5,895 nucleotides of DNA from Candidatus Dormiibacterota bacterium (GCA_955652545.1 CATPCA010000253.1:1-5895), one strand, 5' to 3'. Numbered from the stretch's first letter, positions 1 to 5,606 are shown. The notes: generated by a model from the sequence alone, not told the origin. Made by a program: numbers and translations.

Positions 1-1082
1 GCCGTCGCGTGCTCGCCACCGCCGAGCGCCGCGACCTCCGCAGCGAAGCGACGCGCGCGGGCGTGCGCCGGCTCGTCCCGGACCACTGCAAGAACAGCGC
101 TCGCGATCCCCGTCGCGGACGCGTCCTGCGCGACGACTCGCCCGACCCCGCAGGCCGTGACGCGAGCCGCGTTGATGTGCTGGTCTCGGCCCTGCGGGAT
201 GCAGACAAGCGGAACGCCCCCGGCCAGCGCCGCCGTGATGGTGCTCAAACCACCGTGACAGATCACGACTGCCATGCGTGACAGAAGCTGGTCGTGGGGC
301 ACGAAGTCGCGAACCGTCACATTGGGCGGTGCGTCGACCGCGCTGATGGGGAGAGCTCCGCCCAGCGTCAACAGCACGCGCACCGGCAGCGATGCCACCG
401 CCGCGAGCATCGCGGGCAGCGCCTCGCTCTGTCGCTGCAGCGTGGTGCTCAGGCTGAGCAGTACCCAGGGATCACCGGGAATGGTGAGCATCGCGAGATC
501 GGACGAGCCCAGGTCGTCACGGCGTCCTCCCGACGCCGGGGGTGTGATGGGCCCCACATAGAACGTGTTCGCCGGCAGCGCGATCGGTGTGTCGAACCCA
601 GGCGGCACCAGCGCGAGCACGCGGTCCGTCGCCGCAAAGAGGTCGCACACGCTGGTGCGCATGACCTGGTCACCCCACGCGGCGACGAACGCGGAGTACA
701 GAACGTGGGTCAGCACAGCGGTTGGTAGCTCGAGCTGCCGTGCGGCGGCGAAACCAGCGCCCAGCATGCAGTCCAGGACCAGCACATCGGGCTGGAACGC
801 GTGGGCCTCGGCAAGGATGTCGTCGCGCGTCGCCGGACCGTGCAACATCGGGACCACGCGGTCCCACGCGTCGTCCATGCTGAGGTGGGCCGGCCACGGA
901 GGGATCGACTCGTATGGCGTGAACTCGATGCCGGACACGACGCTGCGTTGAGCCATCGATTCCCAGCCGAGCATGCGCACACGGTGACCTCGGCGCACCA
1001 ACCGTGTCCCCAGGTTGAAGGCAGGCGGTGTGTTGCCGCCTCCGTCCCACGTTGCGATCAGGAATCGGCGAGGGCGTGTCAC
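1..1082 (-). CDS. MGT-type glycosyltransferase (GT1 family), C-terminus cut by the window edge
   Basis: Likely transfers a sugar from a nucleotide-sugar donor to a small lipophilic acceptor in the cytoplasm, as GT-B fold GT1/MGT enzymes do. The frame is open for 360 residues with no stop before the left edge; the family is usually about 390-430 residues, so a short C-terminal part is missing. Residues 7-35 give the N-terminal Rossmann start (FLIATWDGGGNTPPA, then RRGHRV). The donor-binding signature lies at about residues 271-310: H276-G-G followed by STITAAL, GVP, and D300-Q301 with NAARV. The GTG start (1080-1082) overlaps the upstream oxidase's TGA in GTGA, and GTGAGG stands 8 nt upstream as a Shine-Dalgarno, which fixes the start and suggests translational coupling. 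Residue 17 is Asn where many relatives have the catalytic His of a GH motif. Acceptor unknown; it could serve specialised metabolism or inactivate a xenobiotic or antibiotic. The family call is firm, the substrate is not. Confidence 0.93.
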   Translation of the reverse strand, partial: MTRPRRFLIATWDGGGNTPPAFNLGTRLVRRGHRVRMLGWESMAQRSVVSGIEFTPYESIPPWPAHLSMDDAWDRVVPMLHGPATRDDILAEAHAFQPDVLVLDCMLGAGFAAARQLELPTAVLTHVLYSAFVAAWGDQVMRTSVCDLFAATDRVLALVPPGFDTPIALPANTFYVGPITPPASGGRRDDLGSSDLAMLTIPGDPWVLLSLSTTLQRQSEALPAMLAAVASLPVRVLLTLGGALPISAVDAPPNVTVRDFVPHDQLLSRMAVVICHGGLSTITAALAGGVPLVCIPQGRDQHINAARVTACGVGRVVAQDASATGIASAVLAVVRDEPAHARARRFAAEVAALGGGEHAT

Positions 1083-2467
1083 CTCGCCGGCCTCACATTC
1101 TGGTTGTGGCTGAACAGATTGGCTGAGTCATGCTCGCGCTTCAAGCGAGCGAGCCGTGTGTACACCTCATCGCCGTACGCCTCGCGCGTCCGATCCCCGT
1201 CGGTGTCGGGAAGGAAGTTCACGTAGGCGCCCTGCTCGGACAGCGGAGCCAGGGCGGCCGAGAGTTCACGGTTCGCCGCGATGTGCATGGCGTCCTCCTG
1301 CGGATCAACCCACGTCGACACGACGTTGTATGTGTAGCCGGCCGCGCGGCCGCTGAACGCCGTCGCCTCCGGCGCCACTCTCCCGACCGCTCCTCCCATC
1401 TGATGAAAGTGAATCGCGGACATCGGCGAGGGCAGGCGCGCACCGTGCTCGATCGCGACGTCGATGATGTCGTCGCGGAGATCGGACACATAACCCCCGC
1501 GGAAGTAGTTACGAAGGCCGCTGGGCGCGCCGGCGTCGAGCATCCCCTGGAGGGCGGGATAGGGCATCGGACCGAACAGGTCCACGGCCGGACCGAGTTG
1601 CCGCAGCGGTTCGATCGCGATGTGGCCGGCGTCGAGATCACCGCACCAACACCCGACGATCGCCACCGCCTTGCGGCCGATGAGATCGGGCGGGACGAAC
1701 GGCTCGGGCGGCGCGGTCATGATGGCCGCCAGCATCGTCGCCTCGTCAGGCGCATCGGATGCCCACTCGCGGAAGGCCTGCAAAACCCGCTTGCCGCGGT
1801 CGAGTGGAAAGAGCATCAGGCCGCCGAGAATCGTCGATACAGGGTGAAGGGCGAACTCGAATCTCGCGACGACACCGAAGTTGCCACCACCGCCGCGGAG
1901 TCCCCACAGGAGCCCAGAATTTTCCGTGGCGCTGGCGCGTACGACCTCCCCGTCTGCCGTCACGACGTCGGCCGCCACGAGGTTGTCGCATGCCAGTCCG
2001 TGCTTGCGCTGCAACCAGCCGATGCCACCACCGAGCGTCAGCCCGGCGACGCCGGTGCTCGAGATCAGCCCGCCCGTGCTTGCCAGCCCGTGAGCGGCTG
2101 TGGCGGCGTCGTAGTCAGCCCACCTCGCTCCTGGTTCAACGCTCGCAGTGCGCCGGTCGACGTCCACGGTGACGTCTCGCATGTGCGAGAGGTCGATCAC
2201 GACACCTCCGTCGCAGGTGCTGAACCCGGCGACGCTGTGGCCTCCCCCACGCACCGAGAACGTGCACCCTGACGTACGGACGAGATTGACGGCGGCGACG
2301 ATGTCGTCGGTCGTCTGGCACTGTGCGATCAGCGCGGGGCGGGCGTCGACGGTGCCGTTCCACACCGCGCGGGCGGCGCCGTACGCGTCGTCGCTCGGCG
2401 TGATGGCGACGCCCGTGAAGGCATCTCCAAACGATCCAGCAAGCCATTCTGCGTCGAAGCTCTTCAT
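1079..2467 (-). CDS. FAD-linked oxidase, BBE-like / 6-hydroxy-D-nicotine oxidase type
   Basis: A 462-residue flavoprotein of the VAO/PCMH fold, expected to oxidise a small organic substrate with O2 or another acceptor. Residues about 45-215 form the FAD-binding domain: R73-GGG-H77-S78 holds the His that carries 8-alpha-linked FAD in this family, followed by LGGGIGWLQRKHGLACDNL at 145-163 and a GLRGGGGNFGVV segment. The C-terminal BBE domain ends in YVNFLPD, AYGDEVYTRLARLK and NLFSHNQNVRP. Residue 135, where bicovalent relatives have a flavin-linked Cys, is Ile, so one covalent link is predicted, as in 6-hydroxy-D-nicotine oxidase. I chose the ATG at 2467 because AAGGGGG lies 5 nt upstream; a GTG at 2494 would add nine residues but has no Shine-Dalgarno. 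The gene lies 111 bp downstream of the Crp-type regulator and overlaps the glycosyltransferase by 4 bp. Family secure; substrate unknown. Confidence 0.94.
   Translation of the reverse strand: MKSFDAEWLAGSFGDAFTGVAITPSDDAYGAARAVWNGTVDARPALIAQCQTTDDIVAAVNLVRTSGCTFSVRGGGHSVAGFSTCDGGVVIDLSHMRDVTVDVDRRTASVEPGARWADYDAATAAHGLASTGGLISSTGVAGLTLGGGIGWLQRKHGLACDNLVAADVVTADGEVVRASATENSGLLWGLRGGGGNFGVVARFEFALHPVSTILGGLMLFPLDRGKRVLQAFREWASDAPDEATMLAAIMTAPPEPFVPPDLIGRKAVAIVGCWCGDLDAGHIAIEPLRQLGPAVDLFGPMPYPALQGMLDAGAPSGLRNYFRGGYVSDLRDDIIDVAIEHGARLPSPMSAIHFHQMGGAVGRVAPEATAFSGRAAGYTYNVVSTWVDPQEDAMHIAANRELSAALAPLSEQGAYVNFLPDTDGDRTREAYGDEVYTRLARLKREHDSANLFSHNQNVRPAR
1091..1096 (-). promoter_or_regulatory. Shine-Dalgarno of the glycosyltransferase
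   Basis: GTGAGG on the minus strand, 8 nt before the GTG start and inside the end of the oxidase gene. It supports the GTG at 1082 as the true start rather than any internal ATG. Confidence 0.6.
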
Positions 2468-2472
2468 GGTGA

Positions 2473-2479
2473 CCCCCTT
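2473..2479 (-). promoter_or_regulatory. Shine-Dalgarno deciding the oxidase start
   Basis: AAGGGGG on the minus strand, 5 nt before the ATG at 2467. It is the only good ribosome binding site near this end of the gene and argues against the GTG at 2494. Confidence 0.65.
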
Positions 2480-2578
2480 GGTGCGGCTGACCACCGCATG
2501 CTGAGAGCACGATCGGCCCCGGCGCTATGACGCTGGATCACCGAGCGGATGTGACTCAACGGCACAGGTCGGCCGCAT

Positions 2579-3325
2579 CTACAGTGCGGTCGAGTCGATC
2601 CGCCGGTCACGTCGCGCGGCGAGTGGCCAGTCGCTGGCCACGCGACGACGCAGCCGCTCCTCGTCGACGAGCACGTACCTGCCGTCCTCCTGGCGGATCG
2701 CACCGTCGCTCATCAGCACAGCCAGGGCTCGGTTCACGTTCTCACGGCTCACCCCGACCATGGCGGCGAGGGTGGACTGCGAGATCTTCGGTGTGGCGGC
2801 CCGTCCGGCAACAGGGTCGGGGCTTGAGTCGACGAGCTCCAGCAGACGCAGGACGAGGCGCTCGGTGAGGGGCCGCGTGGCCAGCGAGGAGATCACCATC
2901 GTCTGCCACCGCGAATTGGATGCGAGGCGTTCCAGCACACGGTCCTTGACAACCGTGTGCTGCTCCAAGAACGGAGCGAGCGCGCCCCGGTCAAGGCGCA
3001 GGACCATCGACGGCACGACCGCGACCACCGCGACGATGCGAACGCGGTCCGCCGCGAAATAGCCGGGCTCCCCGAGCGTCATCCCGGGGCCGTGCAGGGA
3101 ATGGATCACCTCGTCGCCATCCGCGTCGACGATGTAGCCCTTGACCTCGCCCGTCATGACCACGTAGAGCTCATCGGCGGGATCGCCGATGTGGCAGACG
3201 TGTTCGCCACGAACCAACTCCCTCGCCTTCGTGACGGCGGCGAGCGGCTCGATTTGATCGCGGGTCATGCCGTCGAAGAGATACGAGCGGGACAGACCCG
3301 CGAGAATGTCGTGGTCGTTGCGCAC
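2579..3325 (-). CDS. Crp/Fnr-family transcriptional regulator
   Basis: A DNA-binding regulator with an N-terminal cyclic-nucleotide-binding-like domain and a C-terminal winged helix. From the GTG at 3325 it has 248 residues, within the usual family size. Residues 7-120 form the beta-roll (GEHVCHIGDPADELYVVMTG at 40-59, LGEPGYF at 84-90), followed by the dimer helix (about 122-142). The helix-turn-helix spans about 181-202, with recognition motif SRENVNRAL keeping Arg194, Glu195 and Arg199 of the Crp SRExVxR pattern. Arg96 aligns with cAMP-contacting Arg82 of E. coli CRP, but Ile97 replaces Ser83, so cAMP binding is doubtful. No Cys cluster for an Fe-S centre is visible. The frame stays open to a TTG at 3385 (268 residues, weak GGGA 7 nt upstream); the extra codons have much weaker G/C third-position bias, so I prefer GTG 3325. 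It heads the oxidase-glycosyltransferase block and may control it. Confidence 0.92.
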   Translation of the reverse strand: MRNDHDILAGLSRSYLFDGMTRDQIEPLAAVTKARELVRGEHVCHIGDPADELYVVMTGEVKGYIVDADGDEVIHSLHGPGMTLGEPGYFAADRVRIVAVVAVVPSMVLRLDRGALAPFLEQHTVVKDRVLERLASNSRWQTMVISSLATRPLTERLVLRLLELVDSSPDPVAGRAATPKISQSTLAAMVGVSRENVNRALAVLMSDGAIRQEDGRYVLVDEERLRRRVASDWPLAARRDRRIDSTAL

Positions 3326-3403
3326 AGGCGATAGTCTGCCGTAGAAGCTGAGACGAGTTCGCCGGTCCACGCCAGGTCGCGCCAAGCAAACATCCCGGCG
3401 CCG

Positions 3404-3423
3404 ATTCTACGAACGTATGTTCG
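3404..3423 (-). promoter_or_regulatory. Candidate promoter with SOS-box-like palindrome upstream of the Crp-type regulator
   Basis: Plus-strand bases 3410-3423 read CGAACGTATGTTCG, i.e. CGAAC-N4-GTTCG, the core of the LexA (DinR-type) box known from Firmicutes and Actinobacteria. The outer T/A of the longer actinobacterial consensus are not matched. Directly downstream in the regulator's direction is TAGAAT (3409-3404), one mismatch from the sigma-70-type -10 consensus; no good -35 is seen. LexA bound here would cover the promoter. The hydrolase stop lies 12 bp away, so the site can serve only the regulator among the minus-strand genes. LexA itself is not in the window. Confidence 0.5.
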
Positions 3424-3434
3424 GGGGGCGACCG

Positions 3435-4313
3435 TCAGCCGGCCAGCTCGACAAGGTTGTCCACAACTCGGTCGAGGGCGCTGACCCCGAGGGACAGATG
3501 TCCCTCGTCTGGATACAGGTGCTTGTGCGCGCCGGGGATGTGCTCAGCAAGCCACTGGCCGTGGGCCATCGGCACCATGCGATCCTCGCCTCCCTGCCAC
3601 ACTGCCACCGGTCGCTCGATCGCGTCGAGCTCGAACCCCCATGGTTTGGCGAAGGCCAAGTCGTCGTCACGCCAGCCAGCGACCCCCGCCGACACGGCCC
3701 GCCGGAAAGTGGCGGCCACGAACTCCGCGAAGTCGCCGGTGAGCGACGCCTTGTCGATGTCAGAGACCAAACCTCCGAGCGCTGCGGCCACGTCGCCCCC
3801 CTGCACTGCGGCGAGTTGCTTGGCCGCCTCCTCCAGCCACGGTGTGAGCGCCGATTCGCCCTCGAGGGCAAGCGTGAATTCCTCGACATTCTCCGGACCC
3901 ATACCGGCGAGCCAGTCCAGGCCAGCGGCGGGATATGGCGCAACGCCACTGAGCGAGACAGCGGCAGCGCAGCGGTCGGCAAGGAGCGCCGCACACGCCA
4001 ATGCGTGGGGACCACCGCCAGACCAGCCGATGGTGACGAATCTGTCCGCGCCGATGGCATCCAGGATCGCGGCGACGTCCGCGGCGGCGTCGGCCACCGA
4101 CCGACCTGGTCTCTCGGTCGAGCCCGCGTACCCGGGGCGGGAGTACGTGACCGTGCGCAGACCGCGAGCGGCCGCGATCTCGACGAGCGGTGGAAACAGC
4201 ATAGCTGCAGTGGGTGTGCCATTCTGAAAGACCAGTGGCATGCCGTCTTCCGGTCCGTCGCTGAGCACCTCGATCACGCGTCCGTCGGAGAGTTCGACCT
4301 GCCTGTATGTCAC
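3435..4313 (-). CDS. Alpha/beta hydrolase
   Basis: A 292-residue alpha/beta-hydrolase-fold enzyme, probably a soluble cytoplasmic esterase, lactonase or related hydrolase. The nucleophile elbow is G-W-S98-G-G (TIGWSGGGPHA), the acid is Asp244 in GGEDRMVP, and the base is His272 in YPDEGHLSL, so the triad is complete. FQNGTP at 29-34 takes the place of the HGxP oxyanion loop, with Asn for His. A cap region of about 125-225 is rich in Ala and Glu and includes PENVEEF. The GTG at 4313 is chosen because the protein then begins just before the first beta-strands (YRQVELSDGRVIEV) and GGAGG lies 10 nt upstream; an ATG at 4355 would add 14 residues but starts inside the promoter-like AT tract. The gene diverges from vapB. 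Substrate cannot be deduced. Confidence 0.92.
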   Translation of the reverse strand: MTYRQVELSDGRVIEVLSDGPEDGMPLVFQNGTPTAAMLFPPLVEIAAARGLRTVTYSRPGYAGSTERPGRSVADAAADVAAILDAIGADRFVTIGWSGGGPHALACAALLADRCAAAVSLSGVAPYPAAGLDWLAGMGPENVEEFTLALEGESALTPWLEEAAKQLAAVQGGDVAAALGGLVSDIDKASLTGDFAEFVAATFRRAVSAGVAGWRDDDLAFAKPWGFELDAIERPVAVWQGGEDRMVPMAHGQWLAEHIPGAHKHLYPDEGHLSLGVSALDRVVDNLVELAG

Positions 4314-4323
4314 CCGGCCAATG

Positions 4324-4328
4324 CCTCC
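4324..4328 (-). promoter_or_regulatory. Shine-Dalgarno of the hydrolase
   Basis: GGAGG on the minus strand, 10 nt before the GTG at 4313. The spacing is slightly long, but it is the only strong site near this gene's beginning and it favours the GTG over the upstream ATG at 4355. Confidence 0.5.
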
Positions 4329-4340
4329 AGTAGCGAACGA

Positions 4341-4346
4341 TATAAT
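4341..4346 (+). promoter_or_regulatory. -10 element for vapBC
   Basis: TATAAT, a perfect sigma-70-type -10 hexamer, in an AT-rich island that stands out against GC-rich surroundings. Transcription would begin at about 4351-4354, only about 11-14 nt before the vapB ATG. The -35 region (around CCAATG, 4318-4323) is poor, as expected for a weak or factor-dependent promoter. Confidence 0.5.
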
Positions 4347-4347
4347 A
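4342..4347 (-). promoter_or_regulatory. -10-like element for the hydrolase
   Basis: TATTAT on the minus strand, 28 nt before the hydrolase GTG, leaving room for a start of transcription near 4335 and a leader containing the GGAGG. No convincing -35 is seen at 16-18 nt spacing. It shares bases with the oppositely oriented vapB -10. Confidence 0.4.
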
Positions 4348-4360
4348 CGTGACATAATGA

Positions 4361-4388
4361 TGCCATGCAGCGCACTACCATCATGGCA
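4361..4388 (+). repeat. 7-bp perfect inverted repeat overlapping the vapB start
   Basis: TGCCATG at 4361-4367 and CATGGCA at 4382-4388, separated by 14 bp, so the arms are 21 bp apart start to start. The first arm includes the vapB ATG and the second includes the second in-frame ATG (4383). It could be a VapB-family operator half-site pair or an mRNA hairpin hiding the start codon; neither is proven. Confidence 0.45.
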
Positions 4389-4589
4389 CATGAGGAGACG
4401 GTCGACCGTCTCCGGGAGCTGGCTCGCGAACGCAAGGTGTCGCTTGCCACCGTGGTTCGTGAAGCTCTCGAGGAAAAGGCCCGCTCGTACCGGCCCAGGC
4501 CGGCCAGCATCGGGGCTGGTCAGTCGTCGCCGTCTCGCACCGCCGCGATCCGAGGCTCCCAGCGCCAGCCGCCTCGAACGTGGCGCTGA
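4365..4589 (+). CDS. vapB: VapB-like ribbon-helix-helix antitoxin
   Basis: A 74-residue antitoxin expected to bind and neutralise the VapC RNase encoded next to it and, with VapC, to repress their shared promoter. RTTIMA at residues 3-8 is the DNA-contacting beta-strand; helices follow at about 9-24 (EETVDRLRELARERK) and 26-41 (SLATVVREALEEKAR), the usual RHH layout. The tail from about residue 45 is Pro/Ser/Arg-rich, ends in PPRTWR, and probably wraps around the toxin, as VapB tails do. No Shine-Dalgarno is visible before the ATG at 4365, and the predicted leader is very short, so translation may be leaderless or nearly so; ATG 4383 is a possible alternative start but would remove the beta-strand. 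The stop overlaps vapC by 10 nt. Confident from sequence plus context. Confidence 0.9.
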   Translation: MQRTTIMAHEETVDRLRELARERKVSLATVVREALEEKARSYRPRPASIGAGQSSPSRTAAIRGSQRQPPRTWR

Positions 4590-4996
4590 TCCTCGACACC
4601 GGCCCGCTCTACGCGTCTCTGGACCGCCGAGATCGTGACCACGGACGCTGCCGTCGTCTGATCGAGGAGTGCGACGAGGCTTTGGTGATCCCGAGCCCGG
4701 TTCTGCCCGAGCTCGACTACCTCGTCTCGGAGCGGATGGGCCCGGCGCCGATGCTCGCTTTGATGAGTGACGTGGAGCGAGGTGCGTATGTCGTGATGGA
4801 CCTGCTGCTGGCTGACTACGCCAGAGTCCGCCAGCTGATGGATCGCTATGCCGATCAGGACCTGGGCTTTGTCGACTCCGCCGTCCTCGCTGTCGTGGAG
4901 CGCCTCGGGGAGCGAAAGCTTGCAACACTGGATCGTCGACATTTCGCTGTGCTTCGCCCGAGGCATGTCGACGCCCTCGTTCTGCTGCCGGCGTAG
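4580..4996 (+). CDS. vapC: VapC-like PIN-domain toxin (ribonuclease)
   Basis: A 138-residue PIN-domain protein, normal size for VapC toxins, which cut specific RNAs (often tRNA or rRNA) with Mg2+/Mn2+ and stop growth when free of antitoxin. The acidic metal site appears intact: Asp6 in ILDTGPL, Glu44 in VLPELDYL, Asp94 and Asp99 in DLGFVDSAVLA, and Asp118 in KLATLDRRHF. The DTGPLYA start and DxGFVDS motif are typical of actinobacterial VapC. The GTG at 4580 overlaps the end of vapB by 10 nt without its own Shine-Dalgarno, so translation is probably coupled to vapB, keeping antitoxin in excess. The gene ends 26 bp from the convergent ABM-like gene. RNA target cannot be read from sequence. Confidence 0.94.
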   Translation: MALILDTGPLYASLDRRDRDHGRCRRLIEECDEALVIPSPVLPELDYLVSERMGPAPMLALMSDVERGAYVVMDLLLADYARVRQLMDRYADQDLGFVDSAVLAVVERLGERKLATLDRRHFAVLRPRHVDALVLLPA

Positions 4997-5022
4997 GCGA
5001 ACTGCGTACCCCCGAAGCGCCC

Positions 5023-5421
5023 CTATTTGCTGGACGCCGAGGTCAGATCAAAGGACGCGACTCGACCGGTCAGGGGCGCGCCCTCTCCGTGTCGGGACCA
5101 GCCGAGGACGGATCTGTGCCACCCATACACCACGTGGTGACGAGCGAGACGTTCGCGCTCGACAAGAAAGCGATCGTCCTCCGGGTAGAACACCGCGGTC
5201 TCCGCCTGCGGGCCGGTGAAGAGGCGCACGGCTTCGAGGTCCGCCCATAGGGTGATCATGGTGAACTCGGTTCGATCGTCATCGCGATCCCGCCGAAGCA
5301 TCAGCACCATGCGGTTGCCGGCGACCTCGCCGTAGCCCGGCATTGCCACGCGGCCCATGTACTCCTGGTACGCCGCGGCATCTCGTGTCCGCGTGGCGCC
5401 CGTCCAGATGCGCGCGATCAT
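5023..5421 (-). CDS. ABM-like dimeric alpha/beta-barrel protein
   Basis: A 132-residue protein resembling antibiotic biosynthesis monooxygenase (ABM)-superfamily proteins. The core is residues 1-100: strand MIARIWTGAT, helix DAAAYQEYMGRVAMPGY, strands NRMVLMLRR and TEFTMITLWAD, helix LEAVRLFTG, then AVFYPEDDRFL and HHVVYGW. Such proteins dimerise into a barrel that holds a polyketide-like, haem-like or other hydrophobic ligand; enzymatic activity varies and cannot be assumed. About 30 residues after His102 form a polar extension outside the usual domain. The ATG at 5421 is chosen because homologous-looking sequence starts there and it overlaps the upstream small ORF in ATGA; a GTG at 5466 would add 15 residues. 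No separate Shine-Dalgarno is visible, consistent with coupling. It may be controlled by the divergent GlxA-type regulator. Confidence 0.82.
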   Translation of the reverse strand: MIARIWTGATRTRDAAAYQEYMGRVAMPGYGEVAGNRMVLMLRRDRDDDRTEFTMITLWADLEAVRLFTGPQAETAVFYPEDDRFLVERERLARHHVVYGWHRSVLGWSRHGEGAPLTGRVASFDLTSASSK

Positions 5422-5606
5422 CGTGCGTTCGTCGATCCCAGCCGCGCGACGAATGGCCGGCGCCACGCGATCAGCTGCCCGAGCCCTGATCCGCTCGGCC
5501 CGTCGACGTCCTGTCGGGCCCGGCGCAGCGCCTGCGACTGCGACCGCTCGAGCATGTTCTCCTGCTCCCTGACCTGGCCCAGCTCCGTGATCTCAAACTC
5601 ATTCAT
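5418..5606 (-). CDS. Small hypothetical protein (62 residues)
   Basis: I do not recognise this protein. It is 62 residues, highly charged, with an acidic N-terminus (MNEFEITELGQVREQEN), a helical Gln/Arg-rich middle (LERSQSQALRRARQD), a Gly/Ser-rich turn, and a C-terminal part (GQLIAWRRPFVARLG). There is no signal peptide, membrane span or metal motif. Evidence that it is real: AAGGAG lies 8 nt before the ATG at 5606, third codon positions are strongly G/C through most of its length, and its TGA overlaps the ATG of the ABM-like gene in ATGA. A GTG at 5615 would overlap the Shine-Dalgarno and is less likely. It could be a small partner of the ABM-like protein or a leader peptide that delivers ribosomes to it. 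Confidence 0.65.
   Translation of the reverse strand: MNEFEITELGQVREQENMLERSQSQALRRARQDVDGPSGSGLGQLIAWRRPFVARLGSTNAR

Noticed and set aside
9..728. Overlapping plus-strand frames opposite the glycosyltransferase
   Set aside because: They are shadows of the minus-strand GT1 gene, which carries the HGG...DQ donor-binding signature in an uninterrupted 360-codon frame.
1130..2272. 380-codon open frame on the plus strand
   Set aside because: It lies antisense to the oxidase, whose motifs are unmistakable. The translation is Arg/His/Asp-rich with no recognisable domain, typical of mirror frames in GC-rich DNA.
2550..2566. Crp-like site TGTG-N9-CACA between the regulator and oxidase genes
   Set aside because: The gap is 9 rather than the canonical 8 and the inner A/T pair is not symmetric. 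Position upstream of the oxidase is suggestive, but the match is too weak to list as a site.
2468..2578. Separate promoter for the oxidase in the 111-bp gap
   Set aside because: A TTGAGT-like -35 exists on the minus strand, but no -10-like hexamer lies at suitable spacing, so co-transcription with the regulator cannot be separated from an independent promoter.
3417..4352. 311-codon open frame on the plus strand
   Set aside because: Antisense to the alpha/beta hydrolase, which has a full catalytic triad; the plus-strand product shows no domain and low-complexity Arg-rich sequence.
3435..4928. Hydrolase extended upstream to a 497-residue protein
   Set aside because: The extra N-terminus is Arg/Ser/Pro-rich, runs antisense through vapB and vapC and crosses their promoter; GTG 4313 with GGAGG and the usual family start is far more likely.
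4520..4966. 148-codon minus-strand frame
   Set aside because: Antisense to vapC, whose PIN-domain acidic residues are conserved; the minus-strand frame has no recognisable features.
4989..5039. Possible bidirectional terminator between vapC and the ABM-like gene
   Set aside because: CGGCGT/ACGCCG and GGCG/CGCC can pair, but the loops are long, the stems short, and no T-run follows on either strand.
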